A stretch of 64,000 bases of DNA from Scatophagus argus (taxonomy: Eukaryota; Chordata; Actinopteri; Scatophagidae), in contig NC_058496.1 of NCBI RefSeq assembly GCF_020382885.2, positions 5,944,501-6,008,500 on the forward strand, in the 5' to 3' direction. The notes below the pieces were generated by a model. That model saw nothing but the letters and a program-made list of their open reading frames with translations, made no database searches and was not told the origin of the DNA. Positions 1 through 14,784 of the stretch are shown here, piece by piece; the first letter of the stretch is position 1; every line of letters begins with the position of its first letter. A program made the translations under genes and the position numbers.

Positions 1-2598
1 AAAATATTTCTCATACCTGAAAAGTGTGGATGAAAGAAGTTCTGATATAAACTTCTTCTGCAAATGTATGACTTTACATAAAAAACACTGCATCACATTA
101 TGCAAATTTCAAGTTAGGAGGTACTGCGCTGCTGGTGTGACAGCACATTCTTTTTAGGGTGGGTGAATATATGCTGAGCAAAAGGAACACCCATAGTATC
201 CAAAATTTCACAATTTTAAAGCCGCTGTTCAATTTGGATACTTACTGGTGAGAGTGTGTGGATCTACAGGGTGGAGAAGGGCAGAGCACCAAACCACAGC
301 CCAAAAGCTGTTAAAGCTTTTTACTCAACACAAATGGCAGACTTCCAGACCATGCCATACACTCCTGAGGGCTGGGAGAGAGTGTGGGTGGATGGGTGTG
401 TCGTCACATGCACGTCTAACCACTTCCTGGCTAAGCATAGCTGGTGGTAGCCACAGCAGTGTGGCAGTAGAGACGACCATCCTTGAGTTAAACATAATGC
501 GGAGCTGGAGAATTGAAACAGAGGACATTCCATCCCCACTTCCAAAATAATAACTACGCCACAGCCAAGGCTCCCACTGCATGCCTGAGTGGCTTCAGCT
601 GAAACAGCAGAACCGTCGAGGGCCGAGACCGAGCAGAGTGCACAGACACACTGGTGGCCTTGTGGATCAGAGAGGAGGGACGTACAAAGCAGATGTCTTC
701 TCTCCTCCCACCCAGAGCAGCAAGCAGAGGATGGACAGGATGGCTGCAGAATGGATTTCTGGACACGTGCGGTATGATCATGTAATCGTTCATTCTGCTT
801 CGACTCCCTGACCGTATTACCATCTTTTTTTTTTTCATAGGCACACAGCAGAGTGATTCACCGCCACCGGACCTCAGGGGACGCGGCACACAGCAAGGTG
901 GACTGACAGGACTTCTCTTGATAGTTCTGAGACATTTGTATTATATTTGGATGGAAACAATATCTCACAAAGGATATCGTGAGATGCCTAACTGGTTGCC
1001 TGGTAATATTTTAAACATTTTAAATCTGTTATTTACATAACTTAGTGCCATAATTAGGCACATAGCCCACAGACATCCCCAGAGTCTGGATCTGCACTCT
1101 CCACATAAATAATAGCAGTCATTTAGTCCTACAAAAACATGCTCTTGGCATTTGCCTACAAGCATGTTAACACACACACACACACACACACTCAAACTCA
1201 CTGTTTTTTTTAAACTCCCATTTAAAGTATACTAAAAGTTTCATGCATTTACTGCTGTCATTGTGGCCTAATGTAAGAATTCAGATTTGGGGCATGTAAG
1301 GAGAGTCTGAACTGGTATCATTTCTCTACAGAATAAACATTTCCACGGAAGTGTGCAAAACAAACTCATACTGACTTTGGTTTCAGTCCAACAAAGGAGT
1401 CCTTTTTTATTAGCGGTTTGAACATTGAGCCTTTCATTCTCTGATAACGTGTCATTGACAGAAATTCCAGACAAACACATTTAAATAAGAGGCTCAAATG
1501 TTGGCACAAATGAACAAACACACACACACACACACAAACATGACATCCGCTGGCATGGCAAAAAGAGAGGGCTTTCACACTGAGGTAGCTCGCTTCATTG
1601 AAATGCCACAGACTGGTTCCACTATGGCACTGAGTGAGTCCTAACACATGGAGCTGAAGGAAAGTCCCAGTCTCTGAAAGAGGATCATTAGCATTGGCAA
1701 CAAAGGCAGAGACACAAATTAATCTTCTATGAGAACCAGCGGAGAGCAGATTACAGAGTTAAGGAAGCAGTGATTGTTGTTGTGAAAGGAAAGGAAGTCT
1801 TTACCCTGACAAATAACAAATACAGAGACTAAACAGGGGAAAGTAATGGGAGTTAGGGGGTGGAATATCTGTGAGGCTTCATCTAAAGATGAACGTGATG
1901 CTTCGGCATATGCCTGCTCTGTCTCTTTATACCCCCTTTTCATTTGATTTTAATGAGCAGTCCTCTTCTTTCCATCCTGCTCTCTCCTCATCCAACCCTC
2001 AGCCGACCCCGCTGGCCATGTAAATACATGAATAAAAAAAATAAATAAATAACTGGCACGCCTCTGCTCATCTATCATCAGAATGCCTCTGAAGAAAACT
2101 TCTTTCACTGCTTATTCGCTCTGTAAGACAATCATAAACTCACACCATCTCAAAATAAACCCCAAAAACGCATGACATCATTTACTTCTGCCCCGACAAA
2201 CTGAACAAACTTAACCACACTGACATCACCGCACATCCAGGAAGTGTTATGTCTTATTGGCCGTCACCAGCCCCCGTGTCAGATATGAACTCAGTCACTG
2301 CTCTGACACCAAATCGGGCTAATTCTGACTGCAGATCAATGCAACGGCGTGTGCCTGGCTCCTCGAGGTTTGGTGGTGGTTTCCTGTGACATGAATCATA
2401 AACAACTAATACGCATAAGCTGACAATGTGTATGCGTGCACACGCCCGTAGACATTGTGAAAACAGCAGAGGAGTTTCAGAGATGGAAGGAGAGAGACAG
2501 GATCAATACCCCATCTTTTCTATTCGTCGAATTGCACCATTAACATTCCTTAAGTATCCTCTTACCATTGAGTCCTCCCCTGTCTTACTCCCTTTCTC

Positions 2599-2599
<1 letters not shown>

Positions 2600-2626
<27 letters not shown>
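2600..2626. repeat. (CA)n microsatellite
   Basis: A pure AC run flanked by pyrimidine-rich sequence. Confidence 0.9.
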
Positions 2627-2629
<3 letters not shown>

Positions 2630-3447
2630 TCCCTCTTTTTAACGTCTGTCTATTATTACCAAATCGGGTACATCTAAAATACTTATTTAGTTATAATTTA
2701 ACAGGCACAGACATCACTAAGGCACAGGAAGATGTTTCTGACCGAATAACCAAATAGTGAAACAAGTGTGCAGGTTTGTCAGAGAGAGAAAGAAAGAAGG
2801 GGGGGGGGGCGGACAGAGGAAGGACTTTCCATCAAAACAGTATTAAAGTGGCCCGTGAGTAAAAATAATTAGAGGTTAGATTGGAAGTCGCGTCTGTGTT
2901 CTCGCTTGACAAACGGTGGCTAATATGAAGCAGCTGTTGACATGGGAGTTTTGCAGTGAGGAAGAGGAAAACATGCATGAAGAGTAGAAGCTCTAATCCA
3001 GCGATAAACAGCTGAGAGGGATGCACAGGCAACAGCTCTGACCCAGTTCACAACTTTTGGCCACAGCAAATTTTCTTTTTTTTGACTGCTCCCTCACAGG
3101 TGACTGTGCACACACACTGCAGTCCAAAGCGAACACATGCAAGCACACATTCTCTTTGGACTTGTCGGAAATTGCTGACTTATCCGAAGAAAACTGGGAA
3201 CCCATGAGCTGCTGTCTTCGCTGTCACTAGTGTCTTATCTACAGCAAACAAGTACGAAACCCAAGTCATTTCATCTGGTATGGTGGCGGCAACAGAACAT
3301 ATTCTACTTCTGCGGAAGTCAGACGGTGCACCGACATGTGATATGTGAATAAGAGAGTTGATGAGTGTGTTATACTTAGAAAGATTTAGGCTCTCCAGTA
3401 ATAACAAGACACAAACATTGGCCAGTAATTGGAGCTCCGTACCACAG

Positions 3448-3725
3448 CACTGGTTCCCAGACTTTTTCATGTCAAAGACCCCTAAACTAACACAAATTAG
3501 ACCCCATTTAATCAGATTTTCTTCCAGAGTGTCCCCTCCAATTTGCCTTATTAGAGAAAGTGTATGAAACCCATGGCCAAAATAGCCACATATTCTGTCA
3601 GTGTTACTTACTGATGGAGTTACAGTGAAAATAAATTAGGCTTCTTCTCCCTTTTGCTGGGGACCCTATGGGACTCCCTCAAGAACCCCTAGGGGTCCCT
3701 GGAACCCGAATTTGAATAACAGCTG
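3448..3725. repeat. hAT-like non-autonomous interspersed repeat
   Basis: The left end CACTGGTTCCCAGACTTTTT and the right end (GGAACCCGAATTTGAATAACAGCTG region, 3701-3725) form degenerate inverted ends of the 'CAGTGGTTC..AAACT' type seen in hAT (Charlie-like) short elements. The interior has the 'AAGACCCC' and 'CCCCTAGGGGTCC' blocks common in fish copies. There is no transposase frame. The class is inferred from remembered consensus ends. Confidence 0.5.
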
Positions 3726-4259
3726 AACAAGAGTATTTTATTCTAAGCTGAAGTGCTATGATTCCTTCTGTTTATTTGAGAAGTTAATCCTGGCTGATTA
3801 GATTAAGTGATTCTAGTCCAAAAGACTAGAATAAAGTTTTTAAAAAGGAGAGCCAAGAGGTTGAAAGCCATGAGCTTTACAGAGAAGAAGTTTGGAAATG
3901 TTGCATTGTTATTAGAGGAAAGTGTCTGAGAACAGTTTAACAAGGTGAGGTCAGCTCTTAATGAACAGGACATGTAGGAATATTATTGTTTTTTGTTTAG
4001 GGTCGAGTAAAATGAAACGTACTGGGAAAATGCAGCAATTAAGTACTTTGTCGACCTGAACTCAACAGCTCAGCTCCACCAGTTCAACGCAATTAAAATG
4101 CCGTACGAGGAAAAGGAAAAGCGCACACTCGAATGCCTTCAGAACAAGATTAAACGTGTGCCAAATGAGTTGGTTTGCAGGGGGGGAGAGAGATCAGTCA
4201 GAGTTGTAAACAGAGCATCCCCCATAGCGTGTGTGTGTGGTGATAACTGGCGGACAATC

Positions 4260-4800
4260 AGAGTCTACCTGTGATGTGTCCAGGAAAACGCTCTTTCTGA
4301 ACTTCCCTCGTCGTATCTCCATTTCAAGGGCAGAGCCGCGGGCAACGGTGGCTCTCGCTGTTTGATTTCGGCAAAACATCGTCTCCGCTTCCTGGCAACT
4401 TCACAGATAGTCCTGTGCAGACCGTATAAAACCAACTTCAAGTGAGCGCAGAAGGGAGGAGGAATCGCTTCGGAAAGTGCCAAACAGCCCAGCGCAGATC
4501 CAGGCGGCACAAAACGCGGCCCCCACTGGAGAAAACTCCCAGGAGATTTAGGGAAGCCCCGAATCAAATACTGTCGTTTCTTCAGATGTGGGGAGCCAAG
4601 ACTGAAGCACATCCAAAAGCAGTCGAGGGAGAAAAAACACACTGATTTTCTGAGTCTTCCCTCGCAGCTCACTTTCTACCTTTCCAAACACTGCCACTGG
4701 TGCGTCCAACAGTGACACGATGACACCCCATGTGGTGCAGCTGAGACCTAACTTTGCCCCGTCCTGTTTCCGGAGACCTCTACCGGCCATGAATGTCGTG
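4260..4800. promoter_or_regulatory. GC-rich block with TATA box, possible promoter/first exon
   Basis: This block is clearly richer in G+C and CpG than its surroundings. A TATAAA on the plus strand lies near 4435, with purine-rich CpG-containing sequence after it. On the minus strand a 37-codon stretch from the ATG at 4379 reaches a good donor (CATCACAG then GTAGAC near 4269). No downstream exon was recognised on either strand, so direction and gene are unknown. Confidence 0.3.
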
Positions 4801-7800
4801 CACTATGCTGAGATTTACTACTGAACCAGCTCATATCCCCGTAGGCCTGTTCGTGCAAGTCATTCAACAAAACCACGTGAGCGTATGCTGGTATATAACT
4901 TTCAAAATACACATTTTTGTTTTCAAAAGCCTACATGTAGAAACTCAGACTTAGACTAAGTATATATGTCTTTATTCCGTCTTTAAAGCTGTCTTTTTTT
5001 CACTGATCTTTATGTATTTTTTGTCAGAACATACATTTAACCTCCAGCACGCCAGAGTTGTCATTAAAACTTCCTTTAAGTAGCAAGTTTCAAAGTGAGA
5101 CCCCACATTATGAGGGGGAAAAAATCACTGTACTTAGTCTTTTGTATGTTGTGGTTCAAATGAGCTAAAATGTATGCATGAAAGGAACTTAACATAGAAA
5201 AGCTGTTATGTTGGCTGACATTCAAACAGATGGCATTTTCGGGGCTCAGTCAAATGAAAACAATGAGATGTCCTCTACTGACTTAGCAGGGTTGATATTG
5301 TCAGAAAGCTTGAGGTCTTCATGAGAATTCATGTGGGTTTGAGAGATGTTTGACCATGTATTGTGCATCAGCTTAGAGAAGAGCTTTTCAAATGCTCAGT
5401 ATGTTTCACTTTGCTTCTCTGTAGCCTCCTTAATATCAATAAAGCAGCCTACTTAGGAGGCTGTAAAGCTGGTGGTTATGGGCTTTGCCTACAACGTTTT
5501 ATTTATGAGCATCTGCAACAGAGCATGAAGATCCAGCAGGAATGTGAGTCCCAGTCTGTGGCGGCACCAGGATTTTACCGGACCTGCTGTGAGTGGAATT
5601 TTGAGAGGTCAGAAAGTCATCGAGGATCAGTATCACTGCGGCAGAGGTCACATCCACACAGAGAGCGACATCGGGCTGGAGGGAAGTCGTGATGCGTCTT
5701 GGAACAGTCCCCGTAAGAAGGGACATTTTATCCTGCCGCTCACATCCAACTCAAGATCTTTTGTCTCATGGCGGGCATGTCCTTGGCTGTACATTCTTTA
5801 GGTTTGAAGCACTAATCATAACATATCCCCACACACAGCCTTGTACTTACTGACACTTTGTATGTGCTGCTTGAAATCCTTCAGTGTCAGAATTCTTTTC
5901 TTTCTCCCACTTTCAGTGATACCTTGAGCAGTTCAGTGTTGATATTACAACAGCTTTTCTGTGGCAAGATGCCAAAGCTCTATTGATCCATTTTTTGCAC
6001 ATTCAGACACTGCATATAACGGCAGCCATGACCTTCTGTATCACCTGAAAATATCCAAGCAAAGTGCGAGCTGTTAAAAGAGAGAAGAATCAGAAGTGAC
6101 CCCAAAGTCATACATATGTTAAAAAAGTCAGTGCATTAAGGTAAAATCTACATCAGGGTTTGTGTAACTGGCAGCCATTGTTCGCAGTGATTCTATTGAA
6201 AACATGACTGCTTTCATTAACTCTGAACAGGAAATTATCTGTGAAAATCCACTTTCTGGACTCATGTTGTCATGTGGAGATGGTGAGCATGTTTGGTTCA
6301 TTTTTCTCTAAATCATAAACCACCTTGATGCCGGAATGTTCTGTGTGTCTGCCAATCATAAAATCTAAATTTAGTGTTTGTTTGCACACATTTGTTTGTG
6401 TTCTTTGGCAGAGAATAAAAAATAGTGTTGCATTTCCCAGGCTGTGTTTTAACAGTTTGGTGCACTGTGCTTACTGTGACACAAACACTTGCTTACACTT
6501 TAATCCAGTGAGTTAGCACAGACCAAACTTTTACCAATTAAACCAAACAGTTCAGTTTTATCCTTTCCTGTCTCACATAACACTAGAAACCGGTCACCTC
6601 TGTGGGGTGAATGGCATTTCCAACCACAATCTGATACATGCAATGATGACTGGAGTTCTTCAGCGAGGTGCTCGGCCTCTATGGAAAAAGGGAATGGGGT
6701 TTGTGCAGCCCCTGCAACTCTAATCTCCCTCCCCAAAGTCTTATTTAAAAGTAGGATGTTTGTTGATGTCGGGAGCCTGAGTAAATAGCTGAAGGCGCTG
6801 TAATTCATGCAGCAATGTGATCTCACTTGGATGTCTGTCTGTTTTTCCTAGAAGGGTCTTTGTGAAATGCAGATTATGTTTACATGCCTCATGCCACTCT
6901 GGTCAGTAGGGGGTAGACAGTCACAGAGGGGAACAGTGCTTTCCCAAGATAGGTCTGACCCCCTTTTAACTCCTCACTGGGCTCCACCGAGCCCTTTGGG
7001 CAGCTCAGTTTGCTGCAGAGTCAGGCAAGCAAAGGACTTATGTGCAGGCTTTGCCGTGGCAGATTTTAAACCCATCTGTTGGGGGAAGATAGGTCTGCTT
7101 TATCACTCCTCGTTTATAGTGCATATTCTATTTGTAAATCCCACAAACTACAATTTCTCCCGTTGTCGTCACTCATTTCTCTCCCAATTTCTCTCTTTTT
7201 TCCCACACAAGTGCTCACAAACGGGCAAAAACAAAAGAGACAGCGAGAGTAGGAATCAAATGCAGCAGTCAACATTGGCACAGTCACAGTGGGCTATAAA
7301 ATGCCAACCACAGTCAGCACACAAACAAAGGGGCCGCTCTTCACTCAGAAAGCAATGGCTATGGAGCAGCTGGAGGAAGATCACATGGTATAAAAAACAG
7401 GAGGCAATCACACTGTTACATCTTATCACAAAATCCTGCACTGTTTTTCTATCACCTTCACACAAACATACAGCATAAGATCAATTGTCCACTAGAGGAG
7501 TGGGTGTAAGCAGGCAGCAAATCACCACTGTAGGAAATATGGGAAATCAGTTTGGCTTCCTTTTCATGGAATGAAGGCAGTACAGGCTGAGCAGAATGAT
7601 TGTGGCTGCTCCCACTGTAATTACATGTGTTTTTCTATATTCTAAATATACACTTGCATACAGTGTTTGCAGCCATTGCCCTGCTGCCTCTACTGTTCTC
7701 ACAGTATTAAACCTCAAACATTCCTGGATTGGTTTTAAGGACAGTGCAGGAAACATCAATATCCGATGTGCGGACACAAAGTTATCAATGCAGTAATGGA

Positions 7801-9077
7801 CCTCAGGCTTTAATTGCCACAAAAGCACACCATATACCAGGGCAGCAATTATGTAATATGGGGAACATCCCCCCATTAACTGAATATACTCAAAATACCC
7901 TCCGTGCTCCATTCAAGTGTACTGGAGTGGAAGTGTAAGTGGAAAACTAGAATGCAATAAGACTGTTATGCAGGCTCCATCAGTGTTGACGGTGATAGTC
8001 TTTGTAAAGTGTCATGAGCACGATAATTTTATGAATGGTTAGAAGAGATCTGGAGTGAGATGACTGGAGGAGACATGCCTGGAGAGCAGAGAAGATGAGA
8101 AACCTGAGGATGAAAAGGTGAGAAGACAAGAGTGAGGAGGAGAGATGGATGAAGAGGATAGCTAGAACAAGTAGAGAAAATGAGAAGAGAACTGAGCAAA
8201 TGTCCCTCCGCCCAGCAATGTTCAGGGTTACATGGAAATAAGTAAATGAAGAAAAGAATTTGCTAGAATTTGCTTCATATTACAAGGCAGAGATGTCTGT
8301 TTCTATATTATTTTTTGTGATTATGGCTATGGTTGTACTTCATTACTCCCTAATCTCTGTCATTACATAAAATGAACCAAGACAAGGTTAAAAAACAAAA
8401 AAAAGGAAAGAAGAGGAAACAAAGCAGTACACTATTAGACAATCAGATATTATCAATTATTTTTTTTAAAAAAAGTTCATACCTAGTGTTTGTAAAATTT
8501 AAACTATAAAGTATCAAGTATGAGACTGTCAAGTGTCAACAGTGTAAAATATCTTCCCATGAATTTAATGTCTCAATAACTTTAAGAATCAGTCTTTGGC
8601 TGCACAACTGGTCCAATGCGTCATACTGTCTGTAGCTGAATCCACGTCTACTACCACTCTGAAATATACATCCATCTCAAGTGAGCTGAAAGACATTATG
8701 ATGGATGCGATTTTATGTTGGGTGGCGAATGAGCGAACACCTCGGGGAAAACAAAGAGTCCAAATGCGAGGCATACACTGAAACGATTTTCTGAATTAAC
8801 AGTGTGGAAAGCACCAGAGGGAATAAAGCAGGACTCAAGTCTGGCTCAAAATCAGCTTCTTAGCATGCCAAGAGACACAAGTGCACAGAAGAACACCATT
8901 AGACATGGAGAGTGTTTCTCTCTCTGCGTGGCTGTTATTCTGCACAGGTTGGAACCCCAGCTATTATGTATTCATGCCACATTTTCCCATGACGCGGACA
9001 CATTGGACTAGTCTGACTTCTGCTGGACAATACTTGCCATTACAACCACATATCACTGAGTGTGTCACATACCTCGC

Positions 9078-10205
9078 ATAAATATTCAACCCCTTGGACT
9101 TTTCCATGATTTGCAGCATTATAACCACATTTTACTGTGCGTTTTTACCACTTGATGAACACAACCTGCCTAGTTCTTTGAAGGTGCAAAATAGTTTCTT
9201 GTGACACAAACAATAATTGTAACAAAATGCACCCCGCCTAACATCTGTTAGATGGACAGGTCTTCACCCCTCCCTGAGGCAATACTTGGTAGAACCATCT
9301 TTTGCTGCAAAGCTTTGGGGATGTCTCTACCAGCTTTGCAAAAGTAGAGATTGCAATTTGTGCCCATTCTTTCTTGGCAAAATAACTCAAGCTCAGTCAG
9401 ATTGGATGGAGACTAGGCAGCAGTTTTCAAGTCTGGCCACAGATTCTCAATTGGATTGAGGTCTGGGCTTTGACTGGACCGTTCTAAGACATTAACATCC
9501 TTTGCCTAAATGCCTAGATCTTCCAGAATGGTCCTGTTTTTGAATTCATTCGTCTTGCCCTCAGTCCTGACCAGTGTTCCCAGTACCTGCTGAGGAAAAG
9601 CATCCCAACAGTATGATGCCACCACCAAGGCGTGCCACTGAGCGGATGCACTCAGAGTAAAGTGCAGCTTTGGGTTTACAACACACACACATCTTCATGT
9701 GTGTGCTGTTGTGTCTCACAAATGGCTTGTGGTGACCAAACAGGTTTTCTTTTTGCAATATTTCCGAAAAGGACAGACTTGTAGAGTGCCAGAGCTGTTC
9801 TGCAGACTGATTCCTTACAGGTTGTCCAGTTACCTCTGGCCTCTTGGTTGCTTCTGATTAACACTGTGCATGCACAGACCATCCATTTAGGTCGATGGCC
9901 TTCAGATAGTTGATCTGCTGTTGCATTATGTTCTTTTCATTCTCCAGTGATGGATTTAATTCTGTTCAAGTGGAATTTCAAATCCATGCATATTTCTTCC
10001 TTATCTAAACCTGCTTTATACTTCACTAACTGTGTTATCCCTGTCCTGTTTGGTGAACTCTTTGGTTTTCATGAAGCAGTTTGCTTGGTGGAGGGGCCGA
10101 AAACAAATATTTGAAAAACATGCAATATTTCCCCCTACTTCAAAATTATGAACTATTTTGTATTGGTATATTACATTCAGCCCTTTAAAATCCATTTTAA
10201 TTAGC
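9078..10205 (-). mobile_element. Decayed Tc1-like transposon
   Basis: The left border begins near AATATTCAACCCCTTGGACTT, an end I recall for a widespread fish Tc1-like family. On the minus strand about 9410-9485 translates to [17 protein letters not shown], the hallmark surrounding the last acidic residue region of Tc1 transposase. Near 10043-10094 the sequence matches the N-terminal part of the same family. Stops, indels and a large internal loss show it is inactive. The right border is uncertain. Confidence 0.75.
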
Positions 10206-10422
10206 AACTGTAATATAAGACGGAACAGGTGATAGGTGAGTACTGGTCATTATTGGGTCTCAGCAAAAACTTCCCTTTTTCAGTAATTGGCAAAATAAAA
10301 TATTTCTAATTTCTGTAATTACACACATCTACTGTCCAATAATTGGCCATTTTATAGCAGGGCGTTTATCCCACAGGCCAATAATAACAAGATATTGAGT
10401 GAGTTACTGTGATCTGAAACCC

Positions 10423-10428
10423 TTTATT
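10423..10428 (-). terminator. Candidate smn1 polyadenylation signal
   Basis: An AATAAA hexamer reads on the minus strand about 190 bases past the smn1 stop codon, a suitable distance for a short 3' UTR. It is a lone motif match with no transcript evidence. Confidence 0.4.
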
Positions 10429-10614
10429 TAATCTATTTACAAAGAATACAAAACTCTCCTCCAAGTCCACCGAATGTTCTGTTCACAGCCTGCACATTTC
10501 ATTTATAACATTTCTGTTACAAGCTGTACACACAACAGGCACAACTGGGAGGCTGGCAGCTGCTCCGCGTGATCCCCCGTGCAACTTAAACCATGAAATC
10601 TTGACTTGATAATG

Positions 10615-14533
<3,919 letters not shown>

Positions 14534-14651
14534 GTGAATATATGTAATTTTCACGGCTAACTGCTAATCGCTAAACAACTAAACGAGCAACGTGCGTCGA
14601 AAATTGTGACGCGCTGTTGTGGTGATGACGTATATATTTAGCGACGCGGTG

Positions 14652-14665
14652 GTTGGCTTGGCAAC
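14652..14665. promoter_or_regulatory. X-box-like RFX site
   Basis: GTTGGCTTGGCAAC is an imperfect palindrome two bases away from the ideal GTTGCCATGGCAAC, with one perfect half-site (GGCAAC). It lies about 120 bp upstream of the ift25 start, within the usual distance for X-boxes of intraflagellar transport genes. Binding has not been shown. Confidence 0.55.
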
Positions 14666-14701
14666 GACGGTAGCTAGTTGGCGACTTCTCCTAGACTCCC
14701 A

Positions 14702-14782
14702 ATGAAAACAGATTGCTGCGGTTTATTGTCGGAACTAGTGTTGTTTCCCTCCACCGAACAACTTTGCCGAGTGAGTCACTGA
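14702..14782 (+). other. Upstream ORF before the ift25 start (26 codons)
   Basis: An ATG at 14702 opens 26 codons and stops at TGA 14780-14782, two bases before the ift25 ATG. It would lower ift25 translation, or act through reinitiation, if transcription starts upstream of 14702. The transcription start is unknown. Confidence 0.4.
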
Positions 14783-14784
14783 AG

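Larger units (their letters stand above)
1..9077. other. Interval without a recognised gene
   Basis: Apart from the hAT-like repeat and the GC-rich block listed separately, I see only unique-looking intergenic or intronic sequence and short (CA)n tracts (about 1171, 1518 and 2600). The longest open frame (6867-7478 plus, 203 codons) has no domain-like composition, no repeats and no splice-supported extension. A 57-base candidate exon at 841-897 has good borders but no recognised match. Confidence 0.6.
14534..14784. promoter_or_regulatory. Divergent promoter shared by smn1 and ift25
   Basis: Only 251 bp separate the two start codons (14533 minus, 14785 plus), so both promoters must lie in or next to this segment. 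It is CpG-containing. A CRE-like TGACGTAT lies at 14626-14633 and an X-box-like palindrome GTTGGCTTGGCAAC at 14652-14665. X-boxes bind RFX factors that control ciliary genes, which suits ift25. The sites are seen by eye; their function is inferred. Confidence 0.65.

Noticed and set aside
6867..7478. 203-codon plus-strand open frame, the longest in the window
   Set aside because: No recognisable domain, no codon-use contrast with its surroundings and no splice-linked partner exons. A frame of this length is expected by chance in 64 kb.
7547..7912. 121-codon minus-strand frame with a hydrophobic C-terminal stretch
   Set aside because: It looked like a small membrane protein, but no family was recognised and the frame has no supporting signals. 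It could be repeat-derived or chance.
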